Of a DNA stretch of 64,000 nucleotides, positions 49,687 to 56,911 are shown in pieces. This DNA comes from Nonomuraea sp. NEAU-A123 (GTDB lineage: Bacteria; Actinomycetota; Actinomycetes; Streptosporangiales; Streptosporangiaceae). The notes beneath the pieces were generated by a model, which saw nothing but the letters and a program-made list of their open reading frames with translations, made no database searches and was not told the DNA's origin. The DNA lies in NCBI RefSeq assembly GCF_018603905.1, contig NZ_JAHFZZ010000019.1, positions 124,001 through 188,000 on the forward strand, in the 5' to 3' direction. The translations under genes were made by a program, and so were the position numbers. Position 1 is the stretch's first letter. Each line of letters opens with the position of its first letter.

Positions 49687-49855
49687 GGGCTTCCTCAGAG
49701 CTGGGGGGTCGAAAGCTCTCAATCTTTAGCAAGCAGCCAAGCTCTTAACAAGACTTGGGTTAAAAGTCACAGACGATTGCGTTAAATCACACGCACAAGC
49801 CACCAAGGGGCTTCACTATTCACTCGATGTATGAATCGTATGTATAGTCGCGATC

Positions 49856-50380
49856 ATGTCGACTGGACATGTGATGCTCGGGCTGCTGGTGGAGCGGCCC
49901 AAGCATGGATATGAGCTCAAACGCGAGCACGACCGGCGCCTGCCCGGCGCCAGGCCGCTCGCGTACGGCCAGGTGTACGCGACGTTGCAGCGCCTGCAGC
50001 GCGACGGGTTCGCCGAGGTCGCGGAGACGGTGCAGGAGGGCGGCCCGGAACGCACGGTGTACGCCATCACCGAAGAGGGGCTCGCCGAGCTCACCCGGTG
50101 GCTGGACGGGGTGGAGGCGCCCGCGCCGCACCTGTCCAGCGCCCTGCTGTCCCGCGTGGTGGTCGCGTCCGTGGCCAACGGCGCCGCCGACGGCTACCTG
50201 TCCCGGCAGCGGGCCGCGCATCTGGCGCGGATGCGCGAGCTCACGGCGGAGCGCTCGGCGGGCTCCCCCGCCCAGGCGCTGGCCGCCGACTACGCGCTCC
50301 AGCACCTCGATGCCGACCTGCGCTGGATCGAGACGGCCATGCTGCGGCTGGCCGACCTGAAGGAGGAACCTCATGCTTGA
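49856..50380 (+). CDS. PadR-family transcriptional regulator
   Basis: A 174-residue PadR protein with the longer C-terminal helical domain. GHVMLGLLVERPKHGYELK, QVYATLQRLQRDGFAEV and the wing RTVYAITEEGLAELTRW define the DNA-binding part. Its stop overlaps the start of an ABC ATPase gene (8 nt), the usual PadR-ABC exporter arrangement. Direct repeats around 49831-49849 (ATGTATGAATCGTATGTAT) may be its operator and -10. The exporter downstream is truncated. Confidence 0.92.
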   Translation: MSTGHVMLGLLVERPKHGYELKREHDRRLPGARPLAYGQVYATLQRLQRDGFAEVAETVQEGGPERTVYAITEEGLAELTRWLDGVEAPAPHLSSALLSRVVVASVANGAADGYLSRQRAAHLARMRELTAERSAGSPAQALAADYALQHLDADLRWIETAMLRLADLKEEPHA

Positions 50381-50792
50381 GGCACGCGCGTTACGCAAGA
50401 CGTTCGCGCAAACCGTCGCCTTGGACGGTGTGTCCCTGGAGATCGGCGCGGGCGAGATCGTCGCGATCACCGGGCCGAGCGGCTCGGGCAAGTCCACCCT
50501 CCTGCACTGCCTGGCCGGGATCATCCGCCCGGAGTCGGGCGATGTCCTCTTCGACGGCAACCGGATCGACACGCTCGGCGAGGCCGAACGCACAGACCTG
50601 CGCAGGCGGAGCTTTGGTGTCGTCTTCCAGTTCGGTCAGCTCGTCCCTGAGCTGACCGCGGCGGAGAACGTGGCGCTGGTTGCAGGAACGGCGGATGCGA
50701 CGAAGCGGACGGCTCCTGTAGTCGCAAAAGGTGACGAATGCCATCGCATCTCCTTGAGTGCGGTCATGCTGGCTGCCCTATCTTTGTACTGA
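50373..50792 (+). pseudogene. ABC transporter ATPase, truncated
   Basis: The first ~105 residues are a normal LolD/MacB-type ATPase with Walker A TGPSGSGKST and the Q-loop VVFQFGQLVPELTAAENVAL. After VALVAG the similarity stops and the remaining ~35 residues (to LSLY) look random. The signature LSGGQ, Walker B and switch His are all missing, and no permease gene follows. It was probably truncated by a deletion that fused this PadR operon to the promoter region of the next one. Any product should not hydrolyse ATP. Confidence 0.82.
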
Positions 50793-50801
50793 CTGGTCAG
50801 T
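50779..50801 (+). promoter_or_regulatory. Promoter/operator of the Pip operon: TATCTT and ACTGACTGGTCAGT
   Basis: A perfect 6+2+6 palindrome ACTGAC-TG-GTCAGT (50788-50801) follows a -10-like TATCTT (50779-50784). This is a classic TetR-type operator, 20 nt upstream of the first gene of the operon that ends with a TetR gene (53699), which probably autoregulates. Confidence 0.75.
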
Positions 50802-50820
50802 TTAAAGAGGAGTGGTTGCG

Positions 50821-51378
50821 GTGATCATCGCGGAAGGGCTGGCGATCGAGGGGGTGTACCGGGAGGTCTCGTTGAAGGCCAGGGCCGGCACGCTCACGGT
50901 GGTCGCGGGTTCGGCGGGAAGTGGGCGGACGAGCCTGCTGTTGACGCTGGCCGGGCGGATGAAGCCCACGAAAGGCGCCCTGAAGGTCGCCGGACACGCC
51001 AGGGGCCGCGCCATCCGCAACGCCGTGGCGTTGGCGCTGATCGACGGGGTGACGGATCTGGACCGGTCGCTGACGGTCGGGGAACACCTGCGGGAGCGGC
51101 GGCGCCGGCCGTACCAGGAGATTCTCGGCCGGGTCGGGCTGGCGGGCCAGGAGCGAGTGCTGGTTCGGGAGCTGGATCGGGAGCAACACGTGCGGCTGGG
51201 TGTCGCACTGGCGCTGCTGGACGAACCCAAGGTGATCGTCGCTGACAACGTGGACGCGGGTCTGCCCGTCGCCCGGCAGCAGGCGCTGTGGAACCTGCTG
51301 CGCGAGCTGGACCACGCGGTGGTGGCCTCGTGCGTGGTGCCGCCCGCCCGCTTCGACCAGCTGGTGGAGCTGTCGTGA
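50821..51378 (+). CDS. Degenerate ABC-type ATPase subunit linked to a YhgE/Pip protein
   Basis: A 185-residue shortened ABC ATPase. Walker A is GSAGSGRTSLLLTLAG (Ser/Thr kept, Lys replaced by Arg). The signature region is VRELDREQHVRLGVALALL, lacking LSGGQ. Walker B reads KVIVADNVDAGL, with no catalytic Glu. A normal NBD has ~230 residues. It may bind but poorly hydrolyse nucleotide, or work as a regulatory partner. GTG 50821 follows AAAGAGGAG. It overlaps the downstream Pip gene (GTGA). Such stripped ATPases next to YhgE/Pip genes recur in actinomycetes as I remember. Confidence 0.75.
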   Translation: MIIAEGLAIEGVYREVSLKARAGTLTVVAGSAGSGRTSLLLTLAGRMKPTKGALKVAGHARGRAIRNAVALALIDGVTDLDRSLTVGEHLRERRRRPYQEILGRVGLAGQERVLVRELDREQHVRLGVALALLDEPKVIVADNVDAGLPVARQQALWNLLRELDHAVVASCVVPPARFDQLVELS

Positions 51379-53702
51379 AGGGCATGTTGCGGTCGCGGCT
51401 GACGAGGGCGGCGCTGGCGGCAGTGGTGGTGCTGCCGCTCCTGTACGCGGGCCTGTATCTGTGGTCGTTCTGGGACCCGCAGGACAATCTGGACCGCGTG
51501 CCGGTCGCATTGGTCATCGAGGACCAACCTGCCCAAGCTGCGGGCAAGACTCTGAACGCGGGCCGCGACCTGGCCGGCGAGCTGCGGAAGCGCGACGTGT
51601 TCGGCTGGCACGAGACCACCGCGAGGCAGGCGGCCGACGGGGTCGCGGACGGCACGTTCTACCTGTCGCTGACGGTGCCCGCCGATTTCAGCGCCAAGCT
51701 GGCCTCACCCGGCGACGACGATGCCGTCCCGAGCCCGGCGCGGCTCGGGCTGCGCGTGGACACGGGCCGCAGCTACATCATGGGCAGCATCGCGGACGCG
51801 GTGTTCAACGAGGTACGGACGGCAGCCGAGCGCACGGCGATCCACGGCTACTTCGACAACGTCTTCGTCTCGATCGGTGACATCCACGACAAGACGGTGG
51901 AGGCCGCCGAGGGCGCGGACAAGCTGCACGACGGCGCCGTGCGACTCGGTGACGGCGTCTCCCGGCTCGGCAGCGGCCTGGGCACGGCCGAGGACGGCGC
52001 TCGGCGACTCTCCGCCGGTCTGAACACCGCCGGCACCGCCACCGGCAGGTTGCGTGACGGCTCGGCCCAGGTCACGCAGGGCCTCACGCAGGCACAGCAG
52101 GCGATCGGGCAACTGCGCGACGGCCTGAACAAGCTCCACGCGAAAGGAACTGCTCCGCTCAGTTCCGGCGCAAGGGAGGCTTACCAGCAGGTTCACGCTC
52201 AGACTCGTACCGTCAACCAGCTCGCCGACACGTACGTCCCCGTGCTGAACGCATGGGGCCCCAAGATCTCCCAGGCCGCCGAGGCGGTCGCCGACGCCGC
52301 TGACAAGGTCGCCGGCAGCGGCGGGTCGTCAACCGGCGCGACGCGGGCGGACAGCGCTCGCGTCGCGAACGCCCAGGCCGGAGGCGCGGCCGACAGCGCC
52401 AGGGAGGCAAGCTCGCAGGCGCAGGCCGCGATCGACCGCCTCGGCGCGGACGCCGACCCAGAGGTGCGCGACCTGCTGCGGAACGCGGCAGCCGCCGCGC
52501 GACGGGCCGCAACCCAGGCGGACCAAGCCCAGGACGCCGCCCGGACCAGCGCCGACAGCGGTGCGGGAAGCGGGATCGACGCCGTCGCGGACCTGAGGAA
52601 CCAGGCGCGGGAGCTGGCGAAGCAGGCTCGCACGATCGCGGCTGTGGCGCCTCGGCTCGGGTCCGGGCTGGACCATGCCAGAAACCAGCTCAATGCCCTG
52701 GACGCGGGCCTGGGCAAGCTGGCTGACGGCGCCACGAAGGTGAACTCGGGCCTGGACACGGCCGCGACCGGAGCGAACCGTCTCTATCAGGGCGCGACCG
52801 CGCTGGCCGACGGTTCCCGCCAGGTCACGAACGGCATCGGACGCCTGGGCGGCGGGCTGGTCAGGCTGAGCGACGGCGCGAGCGAGCTGAGCACCGGCGT
52901 GGACCGGCTCCACGACGGCGCGGGCCAGGCGGACAAGGGCGCGACCAAGCTCGCCGAGGGATCGAAGGAGCTGTCAGGCGGGCTCGGCGACGGCGCCACC
53001 CGGATACCCGACTACGACCACAGGCAGCGCGACGACCGCGCGGACGTGATGAGCGATCCGGTCCGGCTGGCCAAGACCGTCGACAACGAGGTGCCCAACT
53101 ACGGCACCGGGTTCGCGCCGTTCTTCCTGCCGCTGGCGCTCTGGGTCGGTGCGATGATCGCGTTCATGGTGCTGAAGCCACTGAATCAGCGGCGGCTGGC
53201 GGGCACGACGGGCGCGGTGCGGATCGCGCTGGCGGGCTGGCTGCCGGGGGCGGTGCTCGGGGCGGCGCAGGTGGGCGTGCTGGTGGCGGTGCTGCGGTTC
53301 GGTCTCGGGCTGGAGGCCGCGCACTGGGCCGGGCTCACCGGGCTGCTGCTGCTCGCGACCGCCGCGTTCATGGCGGTCGTGCAGGCGGTGAACGCGCTAC
53401 TCGGCCCGCCCGGGCGGGTCGTGGCGCTGGCGTTGCTGATGCTGCAGCTCACCTCGGCGGCCGGGACGTATCCCATCGAAACCTCGCCCGGATTCTTCCA
53501 GACGATCTCGCCGTGGCTGCCGATGAGCTGGGTGGTGTCGGCGCTGCGCAGGTTGATCAGTGGTGGCGATCCCACCGTGGTGTGGCAGGCTTGCGGCGTG
53601 CTGTCGGCTTTCCTCGTCCTCGGGCTCGCGCTCACCACGCTCGCCGTGGAGCGCGGCCGCATCTGGTCCGTCCAACGCCTGCACCCGCAGCTGGCGCTGT
53701 GA
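51375..53702 (+). CDS. YhgE/Pip-type membrane protein (ABC-2 transporter-like)
   Basis: A 775-residue membrane protein. Helix 1 (AALAAVVVLPLLYAGLYLW) leads to a large extracytoplasmic domain (about residues 35-580). This has DVFGWHETTARQAADGVADG like the Pip N-terminal fold and long helical repeats of the DGAxxLxxGxxxLxxGL kind. The C-terminal five or so helices (FFLPLALWVGAMIAFMVL, LLLLATAAFMAVVQAV, FLVLGLALTTLAVERG) form the ABC-2-type part. YhgE/Pip proteins serve as phage receptors (Pip, Lactococcus) or type VII/export-linked factors; role here unknown. GTG 51375 is coupled to the upstream ATPase. Confidence 0.85.
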   Translation: MKGMLRSRLTRAALAAVVVLPLLYAGLYLWSFWDPQDNLDRVPVALVIEDQPAQAAGKTLNAGRDLAGELRKRDVFGWHETTARQAADGVADGTFYLSLTVPADFSAKLASPGDDDAVPSPARLGLRVDTGRSYIMGSIADAVFNEVRTAAERTAIHGYFDNVFVSIGDIHDKTVEAAEGADKLHDGAVRLGDGVSRLGSGLGTAEDGARRLSAGLNTAGTATGRLRDGSAQVTQGLTQAQQAIGQLRDGLNKLHAKGTAPLSSGAREAYQQVHAQTRTVNQLADTYVPVLNAWGPKISQAAEAVADAADKVAGSGGSSTGATRADSARVANAQAGGAADSAREASSQAQAAIDRLGADADPEVRDLLRNAAAAARRAATQADQAQDAARTSADSGAGSGIDAVADLRNQARELAKQARTIAAVAPRLGSGLDHARNQLNALDAGLGKLADGATKVNSGLDTAATGANRLYQGATALADGSRQVTNGIGRLGGGLVRLSDGASELSTGVDRLHDGAGQADKGATKLAEGSKELSGGLGDGATRIPDYDHRQRDDRADVMSDPVRLAKTVDNEVPNYGTGFAPFFLPLALWVGAMIAFMVLKPLNQRRLAGTTGAVRIALAGWLPGAVLGAAQVGVLVAVLRFGLGLEAAHWAGLTGLLLLATAAFMAVVQAVNALLGPPGRVVALALLMLQLTSAAGTYPIETSPGFFQTISPWLPMSWVVSALRRLISGGDPTVVWQACGVLSAFLVLGLALTTLAVERGRIWSVQRLHPQLAL

Positions 53703-54298
53703 CCGAACGAAACGAGCGCACCGCCAGACGCGGGAACAGGCAGGACACCCGGCAGAAGGTGTTCAGGGCGGCTGTGGAGCTGATCGCCGAGCATGGGTAC
53801 GCGGCCACCACGGTCGACGCCATCGCCGAGCGGGCCGGGGTGGCCAAGGGCACCGTGTTCTACAACTTCGGCAGCAAGGAGGGGCTGTTCGAGGCGCTGC
53901 TGGAGCACTCGATCAACATGCTCGCCGAGGCGCTGGCCGACGCCGACACCGGGGAGAGCGCGCTGGACGCGCTCGACTCGGTGGTGCTCGGCCAGCTCAG
54001 GTTCTTCGAGGAGCACGGGGCCTTCGCCCGGGTGCTGCTGGCCGAGATGTGGCGTACGGCGTGGCAGGAGGCGGTGGCGCTGCTGCGCCAGAGCGCGCTC
54101 GGCGTTTACGCGAGCGTGCTGCGCAGGGCCGCCGCAAACGGCGAGGTCCGGGCCGACCTGGACGTGGAGACGGCGGCGACGGCCGTGTTCGGCATGGTCC
54201 TGACGGTCGCCATCGAGCGCCGCGCCCTGTACCCGAATCGGCCGCTCGAGCGGACTCACGCGACACTGGCCGAACTCCTGCACGGCCGCATCAGGTAA
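53699..54298 (+). CDS. TetR-family regulator of the Pip operon
   Basis: A 199-residue regulator. The HTH is TTVDAIAERAGVAKGTVFYN followed by FGSKEGLFEALLEHS. The C-terminal domain has the TetR_C_33-like helices LDSVVLGQLRFFEEHGAFA. GTG 53699 overlaps the stop of the Pip gene by 4 nt, so it is co-expressed and probably acts on the palindrome at 50788-50801 as an autorepressor. Confidence 0.92.
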   Translation: MTERNERTARRGNRQDTRQKVFRAAVELIAEHGYAATTVDAIAERAGVAKGTVFYNFGSKEGLFEALLEHSINMLAEALADADTGESALDALDSVVLGQLRFFEEHGAFARVLLAEMWRTAWQEAVALLRQSALGVYASVLRRAAANGEVRADLDVETAATAVFGMVLTVAIERRALYPNRPLERTHATLAELLHGRIR

Positions 54299-54346
54299 GC
54301 ATTACCGCCGCGTCGAACATCGGCGCTCGGAGTCAGCGTTCTCTCC

Positions 54347-54379
54347 GCGAGCTGACGACCTGGCAGGCCGTCAGCTCGC
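54347..54379. terminator. Hairpin between convergent tetR and aldo/keto reductase genes
   Basis: GCGAGCTGACG (54347-54357) pairs with CGTCAGCTCGC (54369-54379) around an 11-nt loop. Confidence 0.82.
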
Positions 54380-54398
54380 CGCCCGTACCGGAAACGCC

Positions 54399-55391
54399 TC
54401 AGCCGGTGTGTGGCCGCAGCAGCTCATCGATCTGCTCCACCTGCGCCGGGGCCAGCGGCCCGTGCCGCAGCGCGCCGGCGTTCTGCTCGGCCTGACTGAC
54501 GGTCCTGATGCCGGGGATCGGCACCGTGCGCCCGCTGCGGGCCAGCAGCCAGCCAAGGGCGCCTTGGGCGAGGGTACGGCCGTCGGAGGTCAGGATGTCG
54601 CGGATCGCGTCCAGCATGGCGAGGAACTCCGGAGCGGGCCGGCCGTCCTTGAAGAAGGTCATCCACGCCGGGGAATCGCCGCGTACGTCGTCCATCGGCA
54701 GCCGCGACTCCGGGCCGTACTTACCGGTGAGCAGCCCCATCGCCAGCGGCCCCCGGTTGACGGAGGCGAGCTCGTGGGTGTCGCACACCGCCAGCATCGC
54801 CGGGGCGTCGTGCAGGACGTTGATTTCATGCTGCACGGCGGCGCAGTGCGGCCCCTTCGCGAACGCGGCCGCCCGTTCGGGGTCGTCGGTGCTCCAGCCG
54901 TAGGACCGGATCAGGCCCTCCTCGACGAGTTCCTCCAGCGTGGCGATCATCTCGTCCACCCGCTCCGGCGGTGCGTCCCCGATGTGCAGCTGGTAGAGGT
55001 CGATGTGATCGGTGCCCAGCCGATCCAGCGACGCCCGGCAGGCCTGCCGGATGTATCCGGGCGAGATGTCCTGACCGGTGAGGGTCCGCGTCGCCGCGTC
55101 GAAGGTGTTGCCGAACTTGCTCGCGATCACGACCTCGTCCCACCGCCCCGACAGCGCTCTCCCGAGCACCCGCTCGCTGTGTCCGGTGCCGTACACGTCG
55201 GCCGTGTCGAAGAAGGTGATCCCCAGGTCGAGCGCCCGACGCACGGCCGCCACCGACTCCTCGTCGTCCACCTGCCCCCATCCGGCCGGCTTGCCCCGGG
55301 CCATGAAGGGCCCCCCGATCGCCCATGCCCCGAACCCGACCGCACTCACCCGCAGACCACTACGCCCCAAGATCCGGAACGAATCTTTCAT
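54399..55391 (-). CDS. Aldo/keto reductase (MerR-type promoter)
   Basis: A 330-residue AKR of the AKR11/13-like group. RILGRSGLRVSAVGFGAWAI opens the barrel; the tetrad is Asp/Tyr in FFDTADVYGTG, Lys in VVIASKFGN and His in LYQLHIGD. VPIPGIRTVSQAEQNAGAL binds the cofactor phosphate. ATG 55391 follows GGGAGAG. The upstream region has a perfect MerR-type palindrome between -35 and -10 elements 19 bp apart, so it is expected to respond to a chemical or redox stress through an unlinked MerR regulator. Likely detoxifies reactive carbonyls. Confidence 0.93.
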   Translation of the reverse strand: MKDSFRILGRSGLRVSAVGFGAWAIGGPFMARGKPAGWGQVDDEESVAAVRRALDLGITFFDTADVYGTGHSERVLGRALSGRWDEVVIASKFGNTFDAATRTLTGQDISPGYIRQACRASLDRLGTDHIDLYQLHIGDAPPERVDEMIATLEELVEEGLIRSYGWSTDDPERAAAFAKGPHCAAVQHEINVLHDAPAMLAVCDTHELASVNRGPLAMGLLTGKYGPESRLPMDDVRGDSPAWMTFFKDGRPAPEFLAMLDAIRDILTSDGRTLAQGALGWLLARSGRTVPIPGIRTVSQAEQNAGALRHGPLAPAQVEQIDELLRPHTG

Positions 55392-55432
55392 CTCGTGCTC
55401 TCCCTGACTCGGCGGAAATGACTCCAGGGAAG

Positions 55433-55463
55433 ACGCTGCCACCTGGAGTGGACTCCAGGTCAA
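55433..55463 (-). promoter_or_regulatory. MerR-type promoter with 19-bp spacer
   Basis: On the minus strand TTGACC (complement of 55458-55463) and CAGCGT (complement of 55433-55438) are 19 bp apart. The dyad ACCTGGAGT-GG-ACTCCAGGT (55441-55460) lies in the spacer. Overlong spacers with a central dyad are the hallmark of MerR-activated promoters. The TGGAGT...ACTCCA arms resemble operators of MerR proteins that control aldo/keto reductases. Confidence 0.85.
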
Positions 55464-55592
55464 GCTCGGTTTTGCCAGTTTCCGCCCTCGTCTACCGCGA
55501 AGTGTTCACCATTCCCTTGGCGCTCATTGTCTTGATTTGACCGGAGATGACGGCGACCATGACGATGTCTGTCACCCCCCTTAGGAGGCTTC

Positions 55593-56006
55593 GTGCACAC
55601 TCAGCCGCGCCCCCGCCCTTCCTGGCCGATACGACTCACCGTCGTCCTCGCCGCCATCATGTCCCTCGTAGGCCTGGTCGGCATCACCCCCGCCAACGCC
55701 ACGGTCTACAGCTCCTGCACCATCTCCCGATGCGCCGACGCCCGCTCGACCAACGCGATCTGGGCGTCCAAGGGCTACCCCACCTCCGCCGGGTGGTACT
55801 CCTGGCCGGACGGCAGGTACAACTACACCGGCGGGCGCTTCTACAACCGGGAAGGCCAGCTCCCCAGCGGCGCGACCTACTATGAGTACGACGTCTACTC
55901 CCGCTCGCAGGGTGCCGCACGGGACGCGTACCGGATCGTCGTCAACCGCAGCACCGGCGTGACGTGGTTCTCGCCCAACCACTACACCGACTTCTACCGG
56001 CTCTAG
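55593..56006 (+). CDS. Secreted guanyl-specific ribonuclease (barnase/RNase Sa type)
   Basis: A 137-residue exported RNase of the microbial N1/T1/Sa family. The signal peptide (about 1-37) ends TPANA. The catalytic triad by spacing is Glu98 (TYYEYDV), Arg114 (RDAYRIV) and His130 (SPNHYTDF), matching Glu54-Arg69-His85 of RNase Sa. GRFYNREGQLPSG is the family substrate loop. It cleaves RNA after guanosine outside the cell. GTG 55593 follows AGGAGG. The next gene, 8 nt on, encodes its barstar-like inhibitor. Confidence 0.93.
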   Translation: MHTQPRPRPSWPIRLTVVLAAIMSLVGLVGITPANATVYSSCTISRCADARSTNAIWASKGYPTSAGWYSWPDGRYNYTGGRFYNREGQLPSGATYYEYDVYSRSQGAARDAYRIVVNRSTGVTWFSPNHYTDFYRL

Positions 56007-56014
56007 GGATCGCA

Positions 56015-56383
56015 ATGACCTCCGCCGCGCATCCGCTGCCGCACTGGCTGACGGTCTCCACCGACCCAGCGCCGGCGCTGGTGGATGGGCGGGCCTGCCG
56101 GACTCGTGCCGCCTTCTTCGAGGAGGTGGCACGGGCCCTGCGCCTCCCCGACTACTTCGGCCGCAACTGGGACGCGCTCACCGACTCCTTGCGCGATATC
56201 GGCGCCGTCACCCTGATTGTGGCGCACGCCGAGGCACTGCTCAGCGCCGAGCCTCCCGAGCAGCTCACGACCTTGCTGGCCGTCCTCGCCGACGCCGCCC
56301 GGAACGGGCTGACCGTCACACTGTGCACCGACCCCGACCACGAGGCCCAGTTCCGGCAGCGGACCACCGCCGCGCTGGCCTGA
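56015..56383 (+). CDS. Barstar-family ribonuclease inhibitor
   Basis: A 122-residue cytoplasmic protein of the barstar family that masks barnase-like RNases. The signature is RAAFFEEVARALRLPDYFGR followed by NWDALTDSLRDI, which places an acidic helix against the RNase active site. ATG 56015 lies 8 nt after the RNase stop. Its role is to protect the producer from pre-secretory RNase. Confidence 0.94.
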   Translation: MTSAAHPLPHWLTVSTDPAPALVDGRACRTRAAFFEEVARALRLPDYFGRNWDALTDSLRDIGAVTLIVAHAEALLSAEPPEQLTTLLAVLADAARNGLTVTLCTDPDHEAQFRQRTTAALA

Positions 56384-56423
56384 GACAGCCGGCGGGCCAT
56401 TCGGGTGCGGTCCGTGCCGGAGT

Positions 56424-56703
56424 TCAGCGCTGCGCGGCCCGCAGGAGCTGCAAGACCTCCTGGCGGGGTCCGCAACCGGGCAGCAGGAAGATGGCAGGCG
56501 TCGAACCACCGGCGAACGTCTCCTGCGAGATGGATTCCCCGGCGATATCCCTGGCGGAGAATCTGCCTACTCTTCGGCAGGCCGGAGGCCCGGAGATCGG
56601 GCTCTTTGGTCTGCAATTCCCGTACGCGGCGCACCAACGCTAGCGTCACGACGATGTTTACGGCGACCAGTGCGGACAATACCGCCAGGACAGGGCTCGA
56701 CAT
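56424..56703 (-). pseudogene. MauD/TlpA-like thioredoxin-fold protein, frameshifted remnant
   Basis: From ATG 56703 the frame reads SSPVLAVLSALVAVNIVVTL and ALVRRVRELQTKEPDLRASGL, the membrane anchor typical of MauD-like proteins. Then the frame shifts by one: the new frame reads VGRFSARDIAGESISQETFA and GGSTPAIFLLPGCGPRQEVL before a TGA at 56424-56426. GCGPR replaces the redox-active GCGPC, so the second Cys is lost. The normal protein would continue ~100 residues. This is a decayed remnant, supported by two frames carrying consecutive halves of one family. Confidence 0.75.
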
Positions 56704-56754
56704 GCCATTCTCCGTGTGTTCACGACCGGGAATGTGGGGCCACGGCTCATTTCC

Positions 56755-56880
56755 TCAGCAGGACCTGGAGCTCGTGCACCATCCGTAGCAGTCGAGAACC
56801 GGCATCTGCCCGTTACAGCACCAACCGCCGTTTCCGCAGGACCCGCAGGTGAGCTGGCAGCTGCCACAGGCCGGAGAATG
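56755..56880 (-). pseudogene. Cys-rich fragment without a start codon
   Basis: One minus frame just after the MarP-like gene reads HSPACGSCQLTCGSCGNGGW then CCNGQMPVLDCYGWCTSSRSC to a stop at 56755: nine Cys in about 38 residues. No ATG, GTG or TTG occurs in frame between the upstream stop and this block. It precedes the MauD-like remnant, so it may be the tail of a disulfide-rich partner protein (as in amine dehydrogenase-type maturation loci). Family not identified. Confidence 0.5.
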
Positions 56881-56911
56881 GCGGATTCCCAGCAGCGGAA
56901 AGGCGACCGGG

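Noticed and set aside
49741..49810. PHO box upstream of phoD
   Set aside because: The AT-rich half-repeats (GTGATTTAAC-like) do not match the GTTCACC-type direct repeats bound by actinobacterial PhoP.
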